A stretch of 64,000 bases of DNA from Pseudomaricurvus alkylphenolicus. GTDB taxonomy: Bacteria > Pseudomonadota > Gammaproteobacteria > Pseudomonadales > Cellvibrionaceae. The stretch is taken from assembly GCF_011683955.1 (NCBI RefSeq), contig NZ_JAAQPI010000009.1:62001-126000 (forward strand). Direction: 5' to 3'. Positions 8,869 to 17,482 of this stretch are shown one piece after another. Within the stretch, counting starts at the first letter, position 1, and each line of letters starts with the position of its first letter. The translations under genes were made by a program, and so were the position numbers. The notes beneath the pieces were generated by a model that made no database searches, was not told the DNA's origin, and saw only the letters and a program-made list of their open reading frames with translations.

Positions 8869-9426
8869 TTACCAGTTTGTGGAAGGCTCGATATGAGCCA
8901 TATAAGGAATACTTAACGCTTCTGACCCTGCTTGCGTGCCGTAGAGAACATCACTGGCGTCTGCTCGCAGAACAAATAAAAAAAACGGGGCGGGAGGGCC
9001 TTGCCAGCCACTTGGATCTCCGCGGGTTGCCTGATTGAACAGTTCCTGTGCCTGCGTTCTTTCCAGCGCGTGGAAGTTGGCTCCAAACATTTGTTGGGCA
9101 CTCACCTCGAACCCAACCAGAGCATTAAGATAAAATTCCCGATAGGGTGCTTCAATACCCAAGTAACGAATCATCAATAGGCATTCGTCTGCGGGTCGAC
9201 TCAGTTGCTGATCAATGAAATGAACAACGCCTGCCTCCGTTGACCCTGGCAACGTCAACTCTGCTACATGGTGGAGTGTCAGCGCGTGTTTGTCTGAGAG
9301 AACCTGAAACGGAATGTTTTGGGCTCTCGCCTGTGCGGGAGTCAGCATCAGGGTTTTGTTGCCAACCACAAAAGCCAGCGAGCCCATAGCTCCCATGCGC
9401 AGAAGAGATCTTCGCGTAGAGTTCAT
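8869..9426 (-). CDS. Gluconate 2-dehydrogenase subunit 3 family protein (Tat substrate)
   Basis: This 185-residue protein opens with a twin-arginine signal (MNSTRRSLLRMGAMGSLAF). A Gluconate_2-dh3 domain follows, with LTLPGSTEAGVVHFIDQQLS, FYLNALVGFEV and a C-terminal region rich in aromatic residues (PPAPFFLFVLRADASDVLYG). Members are small partners of GMC oxidoreductases and help carry the folded flavoprotein through the Tat pathway. It lies between the TBDR (upstream, 103 bp) and the GMC gene (20 bp downstream), which indicates one operon for outer-membrane uptake and periplasmic oxidation. No strong ribosome site is visible. Confidence 0.8.
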   Translation of the reverse strand: MNSTRRSLLRMGAMGSLAFVVGNKTLMLTPAQARAQNIPFQVLSDKHALTLHHVAELTLPGSTEAGVVHFIDQQLSRPADECLLMIRYLGIEAPYREFYLNALVGFEVSAQQMFGANFHALERTQAQELFNQATRGDPSGWQGPPAPFFLFVLRADASDVLYGTQAGSEALSIPYMAHIEPSTNW

Positions 9427-9444
9427 GACAATGGTACCGGTAAA

Positions 9445-9466
9445 GGCGCCCGAATAGATAGGCGCC
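9445..9466. other. GGCGCC hairpin in front of the Tat small-subunit gene
   Basis: Two GGCGCC palindromes separated by ten bases can form a 6-7 bp stem. In the minus-strand transcript it sits about 18 nt before the small-subunit ATG, so it could limit translation or mark an mRNA processing point between the TBDR and the enzyme genes. No U-run follows, so it is not an intrinsic terminator. Confidence 0.4.
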
Positions 9467-9470
9467 TGTA

Positions 9471-9517
9471 GTAAAAACGAAAGTAAAAACGAAAGTAAAA
9501 AACGACAGCAAAAAACG
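9471..9517. repeat. Short tandem repeat, about 12-bp unit, roughly four copies
   Basis: Two exact copies of GTAAAAACGAAA are followed by two decayed ones (GTAAAAAACGAC, AGCAAAAAACGC). The repeat lies between the TBDR stop and the Tat small-subunit gene and gives a U-rich stretch in their transcript. Confidence 0.75.
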
Positions 9518-9529
9518 CTTGCTGCCCGA

Positions 9530-12004
9530 TCAGAAATTCCGACGGATGCCCACGGCTATTGAACGAGGGGCGCGATAGGACACTTCGTTACAGCCGCACA
9601 GTGTTGCCAGATCGAATCCCTGTACGCCAGCGCGTTCATCGCTGATGTTGCGAAGAGCCAGTGAGGTTTCCCAAAGTTCATCAGGACTGCTCCAGGATAG
9701 TCTCGCATTACCGATGACATAACTGTCAAATTTGTCCGCGTCGAAATTACGCAGGTTGTAGTAGAACTCATCGGAGTAGGCTACATCACCCTGTATCGCC
9801 ATGGTGCCGCCAAAAGCGTCCCATTGGTAGCGAACCAAAGCAGTGACTTGTAATTCAGGCGCGTAGGTGGGTTTCACGTCTCGGGTAATCGATGAGTTGA
9901 CGCTTAGGGGAACATCCTGAACCTCTGCGTCAAACCAGGCAGCACTGAATAATGCATCCCAGCCTTCGGCCGGTGAAGTTTGCAGCTCCAGCTCAACTCC
10001 CAGATTAGTCGCGTCATTATTGATCACTACGCCACCGACACCGGTGAACAGGAAGCTTTGATAATCTTTGTAGTCGTAGTAAAACACGGAACCGTTGAGG
10101 CGGGTAGTACCCTCAAACCATGTCGATTTAAAACCTGCCTCGTAACTGGTCAGGACTTCTTCCTCGTAGGGAATATCCGCGTTGCCGCCCGGTAGAGAAA
10201 AAAATGTTCCTGCCAGGGGCGCATTAAAGCTGCCTGCTTTAACGCCACGATTGATGCCCGCGTACAGCAGAATATCGTTTTCCAAGCGGTAATCCAGTTG
10301 TAACTTTCCAGTCCAGAAGGTATCGGAAGAATCCGTTTCCAGACTGTTCAATGTAATTCGCTCACCCTGGTGAATACGATAAGAGCTGTTGGATGCATAG
10401 AGCCCCTGAGCCATTTCGTAGTCTTTGTCTTCTCGAGTCAGGCGAGCTCCGGCAATCAGTGTCAGTTGTTCATTCAGGTCCAATTCCACTTGACCAAAAA
10501 CTGAGTAGGAGTTGGTTTCCAGTTCGGCGTCTACCGAGATATCACCACCGTCGGTGTAGTGGGGCGGAAAGGCGCCAAACACCAGCGGCAGACTGTTGAT
10601 CGGCGCTTTCAGACCATTGTCGGAGTCGTTGTCGATGTTGAGGTAAAACAGGCCGGCTACCCAACGTGTGCTTTCACTCTCACCGCTAATGCGCAGCTCC
10701 TGCGTGAAGCTGGTGGAGTCGGTGGCGGCATAGTTGGCAAGCTGGTTGACTGGCGCAGAATCTACATCAATAAACAACAGCTTTTCATAGGACTTGTAGT
10801 CCGTAATGGAAGTTAACGTGGTCGTGTCGTTGAGATCCCAGGTGACCTTTGCGTTTAAACCCCAGGTTTCCACTTCGCCATGATCATCGAAGGCAAAGTC
10901 GCTGGAAAAGCTAAAGTCGTCTCCGTCAGGGTCGAGATAGCCAAAGAAGTCTCCGCCCGCAACCGGCCGTGGCGCCACATTGGTAAAGGTGCCGGAGTCG
11001 CCCTGGTCCGAGCCAGCATCCAGCGTTGTACCCTGCACAATACTTTCGCGGGTCTCGCCGCTCGGCGTATCTATAACGTTGATGACCTCGCCGCCGTTGC
11101 CGGGCAGGTCGCTAAAGACGGCAATGGTGGATTTGGACTGATAGGGACCGGTGGATACCTCCGAGTGAGCATAATTGGCAGACACCAGCACTTCGATATC
11201 TTCGCTTGGTTGGAATAGAAAACTGAGTCGTCCGGCCAGGGTGTCATCATCCCCCAAGTCGGCGCCGGCACCTTCACCCGGTGCGTTATCCTCGCTCAAA
11301 CCAACGCTTTCGCCCCCGAAGGCGCTTTCCGGGTAGCGGTTTTTGAGGTAGGGATCTTGTCGATTGTATTTAACCGCCAGGCGCGCCGCTGTGTTTTCTG
11401 TCAGTGGACCACCGTAGGCGGCTTCTATGGTGAGCTTGTTGGCGTCGGCATCGGTATCGAACTCGCCGTAGCTGACATCCACATAACCATCGTGTTCATC
11501 CAGGCTGGGTTTGTTGGAAACGTAGTGTGCCAGTCCCCCCGTTGCGTTGCGCCCAAACAGCGTCCCCTGCGGGCCTTTGAGAATCTCTACGCGCTCGATA
11601 TCAAACACGGCAAAGGTCTGGGCCTGGGCAATGGCCAGATAACCTTCATCGAGATACACGGCATTGGGGGCTTCAATAATATCGTTAAAGTCGTTTTGGG
11701 TTACGCCTCGTATCGAGAACTGCACATTCTGACCCGCCAGGTTACCGCTGATATGCACGCCGGGTGTTACGGTGGCGATATCAAAACTCTCCTCCACGCC
11801 CAGCTTGCTGAGCTGGTCTCCGGTAAAAGAGGTGATGGCGATGCCCACATCCTGCTGACTTTGTTCTCGCTTCTGTGCGGTAACGACAACCTCCTCGAGC
11901 ACAGAGCCTGCCGCCGGCAGTGACATTAATGCCGCCAGGCCGACAGCCAGCGATAAGGGGGAGCGTGGTGGCTGGCGCCGGACGATAGTTGGTCCTATGA
12001 ACAT
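9530..12004 (-). CDS. TonB-dependent outer-membrane receptor
   Basis: The product has 824 residues: a signal-like N-terminus ending near LPAAGS, a TonB-box region (LEEVVVTAQKREQSQQDVG), a plug (about residues 50-165, with VEILKGPQGTLFGRNATGG) and a long barrel ending in RRNF. It heads a minus-strand operon with the Gluconate_2-dh3 protein and the GMC oxidoreductase, so its ligand is probably the compound, or a precursor of the compound, that those periplasmic enzymes oxidise. Receptors of this subfamily import diverse organic ligands and not only siderophores. A ribosome-like AAGAGGAA lies upstream of the ATG. Confidence 0.9.
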   Translation of the reverse strand: MFIGPTIVRRQPPRSPLSLAVGLAALMSLPAAGSVLEEVVVTAQKREQSQQDVGIAITSFTGDQLSKLGVEESFDIATVTPGVHISGNLAGQNVQFSIRGVTQNDFNDIIEAPNAVYLDEGYLAIAQAQTFAVFDIERVEILKGPQGTLFGRNATGGLAHYVSNKPSLDEHDGYVDVSYGEFDTDADANKLTIEAAYGGPLTENTAARLAVKYNRQDPYLKNRYPESAFGGESVGLSEDNAPGEGAGADLGDDDTLAGRLSFLFQPSEDIEVLVSANYAHSEVSTGPYQSKSTIAVFSDLPGNGGEVINVIDTPSGETRESIVQGTTLDAGSDQGDSGTFTNVAPRPVAGGDFFGYLDPDGDDFSFSSDFAFDDHGEVETWGLNAKVTWDLNDTTTLTSITDYKSYEKLLFIDVDSAPVNQLANYAATDSTSFTQELRISGESESTRWVAGLFYLNIDNDSDNGLKAPINSLPLVFGAFPPHYTDGGDISVDAELETNSYSVFGQVELDLNEQLTLIAGARLTREDKDYEMAQGLYASNSSYRIHQGERITLNSLETDSSDTFWTGKLQLDYRLENDILLYAGINRGVKAGSFNAPLAGTFFSLPGGNADIPYEEEVLTSYEAGFKSTWFEGTTRLNGSVFYYDYKDYQSFLFTGVGGVVINNDATNLGVELELQTSPAEGWDALFSAAWFDAEVQDVPLSVNSSITRDVKPTYAPELQVTALVRYQWDAFGGTMAIQGDVAYSDEFYYNLRNFDADKFDSYVIGNARLSWSSPDELWETSLALRNISDERAGVQGFDLATLCGCNEVSYRAPRSIAVGIRRNF

Positions 12005-12300
12005 CTCTACATTTCCTCTTGCCGTTATTTATTGTTTTACGGTGTTCTTAACCCTTTGGCCGACTACACAACTATCCAGCCATGAGTGTTGGTAAATAGA
12101 ATTACATAAATTTAATGCGTAAATCAACTATTAAAATGACCAATAAAATAAAGGAATAAGAGATATGTAGTCATCAATTTATTGTGCATAATAATGTTAA
12201 CGGCGGTCGGACCTGTGGAATCGCTCCGGATAAAGGTTGCCAAGATAACCGTTCTTGAGATTTTTTGTTTTAATATCAATAAGTTAAGAGGGGTTTGAGT

Positions 12301-12825
12301 ATGCATGACAAACACTGGCATATGGCGACCAACGAGCATGAGGTCTGCCTGACAGAGTTTGAGTTTGCACTATTGCGAGTCAACGAGGCCTTTAACCGCT
12401 GGATGGACGATTGTGCGGCCTGCAGCAGCAACGAAAATGTGAATGGTATGGATTTCGCTGTGCTCAACATCATCCATATGCACGACCGGCCCAAGGGCAT
12501 CACGGAAATCAGTCGCCTGATGAACCGTGAAGACACCTCCAATATGCAGTACTGCATCCGCAAATTGATGAAAGCCGATCTGATTGAAAAAGTAACGACG
12601 GGCGGTGTAAAAAAAGGTGCGACCTACCAGGTGACTGAGGCGGGTAAAGCCATGACCAGCCAGTACGTGTCACTGCGCAAAAACCTGCTACTCTCCCTGA
12701 CGGCACAAATTTCTAACAGTGAAGGAAAGCTCGAAGACGCCTCGCAAGTGCTGAACCTGATGTCAGGCCTGTATAACCAGGCCTCCTGCCTGGCAGCCAC
12801 TCACCGGCTTCCGAGTCATCCGTGA
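12301..12825 (+). CDS. MarR-like winged-helix transcriptional regulator
   Basis: From the ATG at 12301 the protein has 174 residues. AAGAGGGG sits seven bases upstream, which favours this ATG over a TTG six bases earlier. A winged-helix domain spans about residues 45-125: MDFAVLNIIHMHDRPKGITE, ISRLMNREDTSNMQYCIRKL as recognition region, then a wing (VTTGGVKKGATYQVTEAGKA). A short C-terminal helical region follows. It resembles MarR/HTH_27 regulators. It borders the N-methyl-compound locus, is divergent from the 9.5-12 kb TBDR operon and convergent with folD (7 bp gap), so either side could be its target. Confidence 0.8.
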   Translation: MHDKHWHMATNEHEVCLTEFEFALLRVNEAFNRWMDDCAACSSNENVNGMDFAVLNIIHMHDRPKGITEISRLMNREDTSNMQYCIRKLMKADLIEKVTTGGVKKGATYQVTEAGKAMTSQYVSLRKNLLLSLTAQISNSEGKLEDASQVLNLMSGLYNQASCLAATHRLPSHP

Positions 12826-12832
12826 GGGCGCG

Positions 12833-13711
12833 TCAAGGAATTGCTATCCCTCGCTGACTGCAGCTTGCTGTCAACGTATTCTGCAACAAACAGGCTATGG
12901 TCATGGGGCCAACACCGCCGGGCACCGGGGTGATAGCGCCGGCAACTTCCTGTGCCTCAGCGTAGTCTACGTCGCCCACCAGTTGGGTTTTTCCGGCGGC
13001 GGTGTCGATACGATTGATACCCACATCAATCACCGTCGCACCGGGTTTAATCCAATCACCTTTGATCATTTGCGGGCGGCCAACAGCGGCGACAATAATA
13101 TCCGCATCGGAACACAAGCTGCCAAGATTCTCAGTGCGGGAATGGGCAAGGGTCACTGTGCAGTTTTCCTGCAGTAGTAACAGGGCCACCGGTTTGCCAA
13201 CAATATTGGAGCGGCCAATCACCACGGCGTGCTTGCCGGACAAATCATCCCCCAAGTGTTGTTTGGCCAGGATAATACAACCCTGTGGGGTACAGGGCAC
13301 CAGGGCTGCGGTCTGCCCGTTCATTAATCGTCCGGAATTGATGGTATGAAATCCATCCACGTCTTTTTCCGGAGCGATAGTTTCAATCACCGCATTTTCG
13401 TCGATATGCGCAGGCAAGGGCAGCTGCACCAATATCCCATTTACAGCAGGATCATTATTGAGTTGATCGATTCTTGCCAAGAGTTCTGCCTGTGAGATGT
13501 CCGGGGGCATGCGATACTCCATACTCTTCATACCCACTTCCAGTGTCTGGCGTACCTTGTTACGGACATACACCTGACTGGCCGGGTCTTCACCGACCAG
13601 AATAACAGCCAACCCGGGCTGCAGGTCATATTGTTCTATAAGAACTCTTACCGAGTCCGCTATAGATTGACGCAGATTTTCCGCGGTTGATTTTCCGTCT
13701 ATAACCATCAT
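12833..13711 (-). CDS. folD: Bifunctional methylenetetrahydrofolate dehydrogenase / methenyltetrahydrofolate cyclohydrolase
   Basis: The 292-residue protein has the FolD signatures: [16 protein letters not shown] with the catalytic Lys-region, [28 protein letters not shown], the nucleotide-binding [19 protein letters not shown], and the C-terminal [18 protein letters not shown]. It converts 5,10-methylene-THF to 10-formyl-THF. It lies 48 bp downstream of an MFS gene on the same strand and near purU and a GcvT-like gene. In this setting it likely oxidises C1 units released by demethylation, with PurU finishing to formate. Whether it is the only FolD of the genome cannot be seen here. Confidence 0.95.
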   Translation of the reverse strand: MMVIDGKSTAENLRQSIADSVRVLIEQYDLQPGLAVILVGEDPASQVYVRNKVRQTLEVGMKSMEYRMPPDISQAELLARIDQLNNDPAVNGILVQLPLPAHIDENAVIETIAPEKDVDGFHTINSGRLMNGQTAALVPCTPQGCIILAKQHLGDDLSGKHAVVIGRSNIVGKPVALLLLQENCTVTLAHSRTENLGSLCSDADIIVAAVGRPQMIKGDWIKPGATVIDVGINRIDTAAGKTQLVGDVDYAEAQEVAGAITPVPGGVGPMTIACLLQNTLTASCSQRGIAIP

Positions 13712-13759
13712 TGTTCTCTCTCAGTTAGATGTGATTCCAAGGCGGCCTTCCGGCGTTGG

Positions 13760-14971
13760 TCAGCTGGAGCTGAGTGGTACGGCCTTGAGGTCTGAAGATC
13801 GGCGTGTCAGGTACAGCTCTGTGGCTATAAAGATAACCGTACTGATAATGGCGGTGACAGCCGCAAGAAGATAGACGTAGGCGTAGCTGCCATCAATGAT
13901 AAGATTCCCTGCAAGCGCGGGACCAATGGCGGAGCCCAGGAGCTGGCAGGCAGGTATCAGCGGAGTAAAACGCCCTCTACTGTCTCCCTCGGTAATGATC
14001 GTCATTTGAAAGGGGAGGACAAAATTCCAGGCCGCCGCATAGAAGAAAACCGCTGTCCCAAAACTCCAGGGAGTTTTACAGATGGGCAGGAGGTAAAGCG
14101 ATGCGACGCAGGCTACAGTGGCTCCAATGATAGGCCAGCAGCGACCAAAACGCGTTCCTATGGCCGATGCCAGAAACGCACCAGCGGCGCTGAGTACCAG
14201 CGTAATTCCAAAAATAGCACCCAGCTCCCCACTGGTTATTCCACCCTGGATACCGATGCGTTCGAGAAACGCCCATACGCCGGACTGGCCAATAAAATAG
14301 AGCATCATGCCCGAAATTCCCCAACAGACGGCACCGTTGGAACCGGTACCTTTTGTCACATTGGCAACTGGAAGCCGTTCGGCGCCTTTGGCATCGTTCT
14401 TCGGTAACCGCGGTATCAATAACATCGAAGCGATGGCCACTCCCGCCAGAGCGAACATGACGCCTTGAAAACCCCATTCGGGGACAACAAAAATAGGTAG
14501 CAGACAGGCGCCTATGCCTGCCAGGGTTACCTGGATACCTATGCCATAGCCAAACGATTGATCGGGATTGTCGGTATCGCCCAGGCACGTCAGCACACAG
14601 GACACGATGCTGGCATTGGTCACCCCCAACAGGAAAAATGTAACCAACAAACTGTTGTACTCGAGGTGACCGGCAATAGCATAAATGGAGGCTGAGATGA
14701 GTGTCGTGAGGAACACCACTTTGCGCCAGTCCAAGCGCCTGACCCAAAACACCGCCGATATATTGGAAAGTGTTGAACCCGCCATATAGATCGAGCCCAG
14801 ATACCCGATCTGTTTTTCGTTGAGTCCGAGGCTGTCCGCGGCAGAACCGAGGATCAATGGCAACATGTTGTAAATCAGGTAGGCAATTGCCAACAAGGTC
14901 GCCGCTGAAAAAACCGTTGAGGGTTTGTTGATCATCTCGGTGGCGGGATGGGGGCTGGAAGATTGTGTCAC
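13760..14971 (-). CDS. MFS transporter of the N-methyl-compound locus
   Basis: About 12 hydrophobic segments are present, with MFS-like loops (LGLNEKQIGYLGSIYMAGST after helix 1 and VRRLDWRKVVFLTTLIS between helices 2 and 3). I prefer the GTG at 14971 (VTQSSSPHPATEMINKPST), giving about 403 residues. Translation from the ATG at 15085 would add a 38-residue polar leader that the family lacks, though that start cannot be excluded. The gene is divergent from the enoyl-CoA hydratase operon and shares with it a 380-bp intergenic region holding a LuxR-type box. folD follows 48 bp downstream. Probable inner-membrane importer of the substrate or exporter of a product. Confidence 0.8.
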   Translation of the reverse strand: MTQSSSPHPATEMINKPSTVFSAATLLAIAYLIYNMLPLILGSAADSLGLNEKQIGYLGSIYMAGSTLSNISAVFWVRRLDWRKVVFLTTLISASIYAIAGHLEYNSLLVTFFLLGVTNASIVSCVLTCLGDTDNPDQSFGYGIGIQVTLAGIGACLLPIFVVPEWGFQGVMFALAGVAIASMLLIPRLPKNDAKGAERLPVANVTKGTGSNGAVCWGISGMMLYFIGQSGVWAFLERIGIQGGITSGELGAIFGITLVLSAAGAFLASAIGTRFGRCWPIIGATVACVASLYLLPICKTPWSFGTAVFFYAAAWNFVLPFQMTIITEGDSRGRFTPLIPACQLLGSAIGPALAGNLIIDGSYAYVYLLAAVTAIISTVIFIATELYLTRRSSDLKAVPLSSS

Positions 14972-15160
14972 TGTATTCGCTCTCGATATGAGTTCAAGGT
15001 CATGCCTGATGTTTATCTGAATACTACTGAAGTTAGATATACGTTCAATAGGCCGGAAGAGCAAAGGCGGGGAGTGGCTGCTCAAACACTCGATTATGGC
15101 CCTGGTGCCGTTAACCTAACCTATTGAAAACGTGAAGGTTTGTGGTGCGGATCTATCGTT

Positions 15161-15178
15161 ATCACCCTTTCGGGTAGG
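15161..15178 (+). promoter_or_regulatory. Degenerate LuxR-type operator (box 1)
   Basis: ATCACCCTTTCGGGTAGG matches the box before the 30.2-32.5 kb TBDR at 15 of 18 positions and the two perfect boxes (17400, 22003) at 10 of 18, including the whole left half ATCACCCT. It lies 11 bp upstream of a -35 hexamer in the MFS / enoyl-CoA hydratase divergent region, a suitable position for an activator. Confidence 0.5.
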
Positions 15179-15188
15179 GTGCAGATGA

Positions 15189-15216
15189 TTGAACGAATAT
15201 CTGATCTGGATATGAT
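15189..15216 (+). promoter_or_regulatory. Predicted sigma70 promoter of the enoyl-CoA hydratase leader
   Basis: TTGAAC (15189-15194) and TATGAT (15211-15216) are 16 bp apart and both close to consensus. The inferred transcript start is near 15222-15224. Confidence 0.6.
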
Positions 15217-15222
15217 AAAAAA

Positions 15223-15283
15223 CATCTCGCCAATCTGCTCTTGTGCCGAGGCCGGCCTACCTGTTTCGGTCTCGGTTTTTTTT
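15223..15283 (+). ncRNA. Candidate small RNA or attenuator leader
   Basis: The predicted promoter at 15189-15216 is followed, only some 25 nt after the inferred start, by a complete intrinsic terminator (stem 15246-15254 with 15267-15275, then eight T). No plus-strand gene lies upstream, so this terminator can only end a transcript born in this intergenic region. The product is either a roughly 60-nt small RNA or an attenuated leader of the enoyl-CoA hydratase operon starting at 15352. The terminator stem overlaps a 10-bp palindrome (AGGCCGGCCT) that could form a competing hairpin. No conserved RNA family was recognised. Confidence 0.45.
15246..15283 (+). terminator. Intrinsic terminator inside the 5' leader of the enoyl-CoA hydratase operon
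   Basis: CCGAGGCCG pairs with CGGTCTCGG over nine base pairs, one of them G-U, around a 12-nt loop, and eight T residues follow directly. Confidence 0.75.
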
Positions 15284-15351
15284 CACGGCGCGGTGGTTGA
15301 GAGACTTGCTTGGTGGTGAGCACGAAAAGCAAGAACGATAGGAGAGCAACG

Positions 15352-16134
15352 ATGAGTTCAGTCAGTTCTAAACTTAAAGATGGTGTTTACCGGGTAACAT
15401 TGAACCGTCCCGAGCAACGTAACGCACTGAATCTTGAAACAGTTGGTCAGCTCAGTGAATGCCTGGATGTTGTCGAAACGAATCAGGACATTCGTTGTCT
15501 GGTGATCACAGGTGCGGGCAGCGGGTTTTGCGCGGGTGCCGATGTGGCCGAATGGGCGCAAGCCGAGGCGCGCGGTGAACTTGAAACCTACGGCTGGACC
15601 GAGGCCACACATGCACTAATGGCAAAGCTGTCCGCTTTGTCGAAACCAACCGTTGCGGCGATCAATGGCTCGGCCGTAGGAGCGGGGCTCGACCTGGCTT
15701 TGAACTGTGATTTTCGATACGCGGTGGCCCACGCCAAATTTAAGCCGGGTTATACCGGTATGGCCTATTGTCCCGACGCGGGAGCCAGTTGGCATTTGCC
15801 GCGTTTGATCGGTATCGCCGCGGCCAAGCAGTTTTTGTTCTTTGATAAAGCCTGGACCGCAAACCAGGCACTGCAGGCCGGTATGGTGACCGCTGTCCTC
15901 GAAGAGGATGAATGGGAAGATGAGCTGGCCCATGTAGCACAGACTTTAGCGTCGGGGCCGACTTTCGCGTTCGGACAAACCAAGCAGCTGTTATTGCAGT
16001 CGGCGCGATCATCATTGCCTGACCACTTGGCGTTGGAGCAGCAGGCGGGTCTTTTGTGCGGGCGTACTGAGGATGCGGCAGAAGCCCTGCGTGCGATTTC
16101 GGAAAAGCGAACGCCAATTTTTATGGGGAGGTAA
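15352..16134 (+). CDS. Enoyl-CoA hydratase/isomerase (crotonase) family protein
   Basis: From the ATG at 15352 (AGGAGAGCAACG just upstream) the protein has 260 residues. An in-frame ATG at 15310 lacks a ribosome site. Crotonase features are VTLNRPEQRNALNLE, the oxyanion segment ITGAGSGFCAGADVAEW and AAINGSAVGAGLDLALNCDF; PGYTGMAYCPDAGASWHLPR precedes the C-terminal helices. In the second catalytic region an Asp (PDAG) stands where many hydratases have Glu, so hydration should not be assumed; isomerase, hydrolase or lyase activity is possible. The acyl-CoA dehydrogenase gene follows 6 bp downstream. Together they suggest beta-oxidation-like processing of a short CoA ester made by the synthetase of the next operon. 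Confidence 0.85.
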   Translation: MSSVSSKLKDGVYRVTLNRPEQRNALNLETVGQLSECLDVVETNQDIRCLVITGAGSGFCAGADVAEWAQAEARGELETYGWTEATHALMAKLSALSKPTVAAINGSAVGAGLDLALNCDFRYAVAHAKFKPGYTGMAYCPDAGASWHLPRLIGIAAAKQFLFFDKAWTANQALQAGMVTAVLEEDEWEDELAHVAQTLASGPTFAFGQTKQLLLQSARSSLPDHLALEQQAGLLCGRTEDAAEALRAISEKRTPIFMGR

Positions 16135-16140
16135 ACGATT

Positions 16141-17298
16141 ATGAATTTTGAATTAACGTCAGAACATGAAATGCTGGTCAGCTCAATTCGGGCCTTTGTG
16201 GAGCAGGAGTTGCTGCCCTATGAGGCGGAAGTGGATCACAACGATCAGGTTCCTCCGGAACTGGCGGCCCAGATTCGAAACAAGGCGTTGGAGATGGGTT
16301 TTTACGCGTTCAATATGCCCGCAGAAGTGGGTGGGGGTGGTTTGGATTATGTTTCTCAAGCCCTGATTGAACGAGAGTTATCCAAAGTGAGTTGGGCGTT
16401 GCATGTGTTTGTGGCAAGGCCTTCAAAAATTCTGATGGCCTGCCAGGGCAGCCAAATTGATGACTATCTCAAGCCCTGCGTGCGCGGTGAGAAAATTGAT
16501 TGTTTTGCGCTCACCGAACCGGATGCAGGATCGGATGCGGCGAGTATCAAAACCCGCGCTGAACGGGATGGCGATCACTTTGTCTTGAAAGGCAGCAAAC
16601 ACTTTATCAGCCACGCCGGGCATGCGGACTTTGCCATTGTCTTTGCGGTAACGGGCAACAAGGAAGTCAAAGGGCGTGTCAGAAATGAAGTCACGGCGTT
16701 TTTGGTGGACACCAACAGCAAAGGCCTGGAGATTCATCGTGGGCCCAAGTGTGTCAGTAATCGTGGCTACCATACCTACGAATTGTTTTTTGATGACTGC
16801 AGGATCTCTGCCGCCAATATCCTGGGGGAAGAAGGCAAAGGCTGGGACGTTGCCAACGACTGGTTGTCTGCAGGTCGCGTCATGGTGGCGGCCAATTGCG
16901 TGGGGCAGGCCCAGCGTGCCATGGGCGAGGCCGTGGCCTGGAGTGCAGAGCGCCAACAGTTCGGACGTGCCATTGGCAAGAATCAGGGTGTCTCTTTTAA
17001 ACTTGCCAATATGGCCACAGAGATTCGGGCCGCGGATCTGATGACCCTGTACACCGCCTGGAAAATGGATCAGGCTAGCATGACCGACGGTGATGCCGCC
17101 ATGGCGAAACTGTTTGCCAGTGAAATCCTGGGAAGAGTCGCCGATGAGGCGGTGCAGATATTTGGCGGTATGGGGTTGATGGATGAACTGCCCATTGAAC
17201 GTATCTGGCGCAATGCTCGGATTGAAAGAATTTGGGAGGGGACTTCCGAAATTCAGCGTCACATCATTTCTCGCGAATTACTAAGGCCTTTTGAATAG
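16141..17298 (+). CDS. Acyl-CoA dehydrogenase
   Basis: The 385-residue protein has the standard fold order: N-terminal helical domain, FAD/acyl-CoA-binding CFALTEPDAGSDAASIKTRA with a following FVLKGSKHFISHAGHADF, and the C-terminal domain ending in RIERIWEGTSEIQRHIISRE. The EGTSEIQR motif carries the canonical catalytic Glu, so the enzyme should be active. A GGAGG site precedes the ATG. It is co-transcribed with the crotonase 6 bp upstream and closed by a terminator at 17312. A carnitine/butyrobetaine-type or DmdC-like CoA ester is possible given the surrounding genes, but the chain cannot be deduced. Confidence 0.9.
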   Translation: MNFELTSEHEMLVSSIRAFVEQELLPYEAEVDHNDQVPPELAAQIRNKALEMGFYAFNMPAEVGGGGLDYVSQALIERELSKVSWALHVFVARPSKILMACQGSQIDDYLKPCVRGEKIDCFALTEPDAGSDAASIKTRAERDGDHFVLKGSKHFISHAGHADFAIVFAVTGNKEVKGRVRNEVTAFLVDTNSKGLEIHRGPKCVSNRGYHTYELFFDDCRISAANILGEEGKGWDVANDWLSAGRVMVAANCVGQAQRAMGEAVAWSAERQQFGRAIGKNQGVSFKLANMATEIRAADLMTLYTAWKMDQASMTDGDAAMAKLFASEILGRVADEAVQIFGGMGLMDELPIERIWRNARIERIWEGTSEIQRHIISRELLRPFE

Positions 17299-17311
17299 AG
17301 AACGGCTGTTT

Positions 17312-17334
17312 GGGGCCTGGCGGCAGGCCCCTTT
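17312..17334 (+). terminator. Intrinsic terminator after the acyl-CoA dehydrogenase
   Basis: GGGGCCTG and CAGGCCCC form an 8-bp GC-rich stem with a 4-nt loop, 13 bp after the stop codon, followed by a short T tract. Confidence 0.7.
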
Positions 17335-17399
17335 ATCCGCCCGATATTCTTTTCTACGCTCCTCTTCCCAATATCATTTCTACTCACCGTTCCGCTTCT

Positions 17400-17417
17400 A
17401 TCACCCTAAGTTGTGAT
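17400..17417 (+). promoter_or_regulatory. LuxR-type operator (box 2), identical to box 3
   Basis: ATCACCCTAAGTTGTGAT is a dyad with ATCAC/GTGAT ends. The same 18 bases occur at 22003-22020. In both places GGTAGCAT follows at the same distance, so TAGCAT or the overlapping CATAAA (17442-17447) is a likely -10. The box centre then falls roughly 42-46 bp before the transcript start, the classic position for LuxR-type activators that overlap -35. Confidence 0.8.
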
Positions 17418-17482
17418 ATACCAGATCTGCCCCTCAGGTAGCATAAACCTCAATGTTCACCTACACGCACAGAGGTTTTTCG

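Noticed and set aside
9445-9466. Hairpin considered as a terminator for the 9.5-12 kb TBDR
   Set aside because: On the minus strand the U-rich tract precedes the stem, so the order is wrong for an intrinsic terminator.
12049-12070. ACCCTTTGGCCGACTACAC, partly like the tandem boxes near 30104
   Set aside because: Similarity needs a one-base gap and lacks the GTGAT end; too weak to count as a sixth box.
12957-12976. GGGGTGATA, resembling half of the LuxR-type box
   Set aside because: It is inside the folD coding region, in the conserved PVPGG codons, with no second half.
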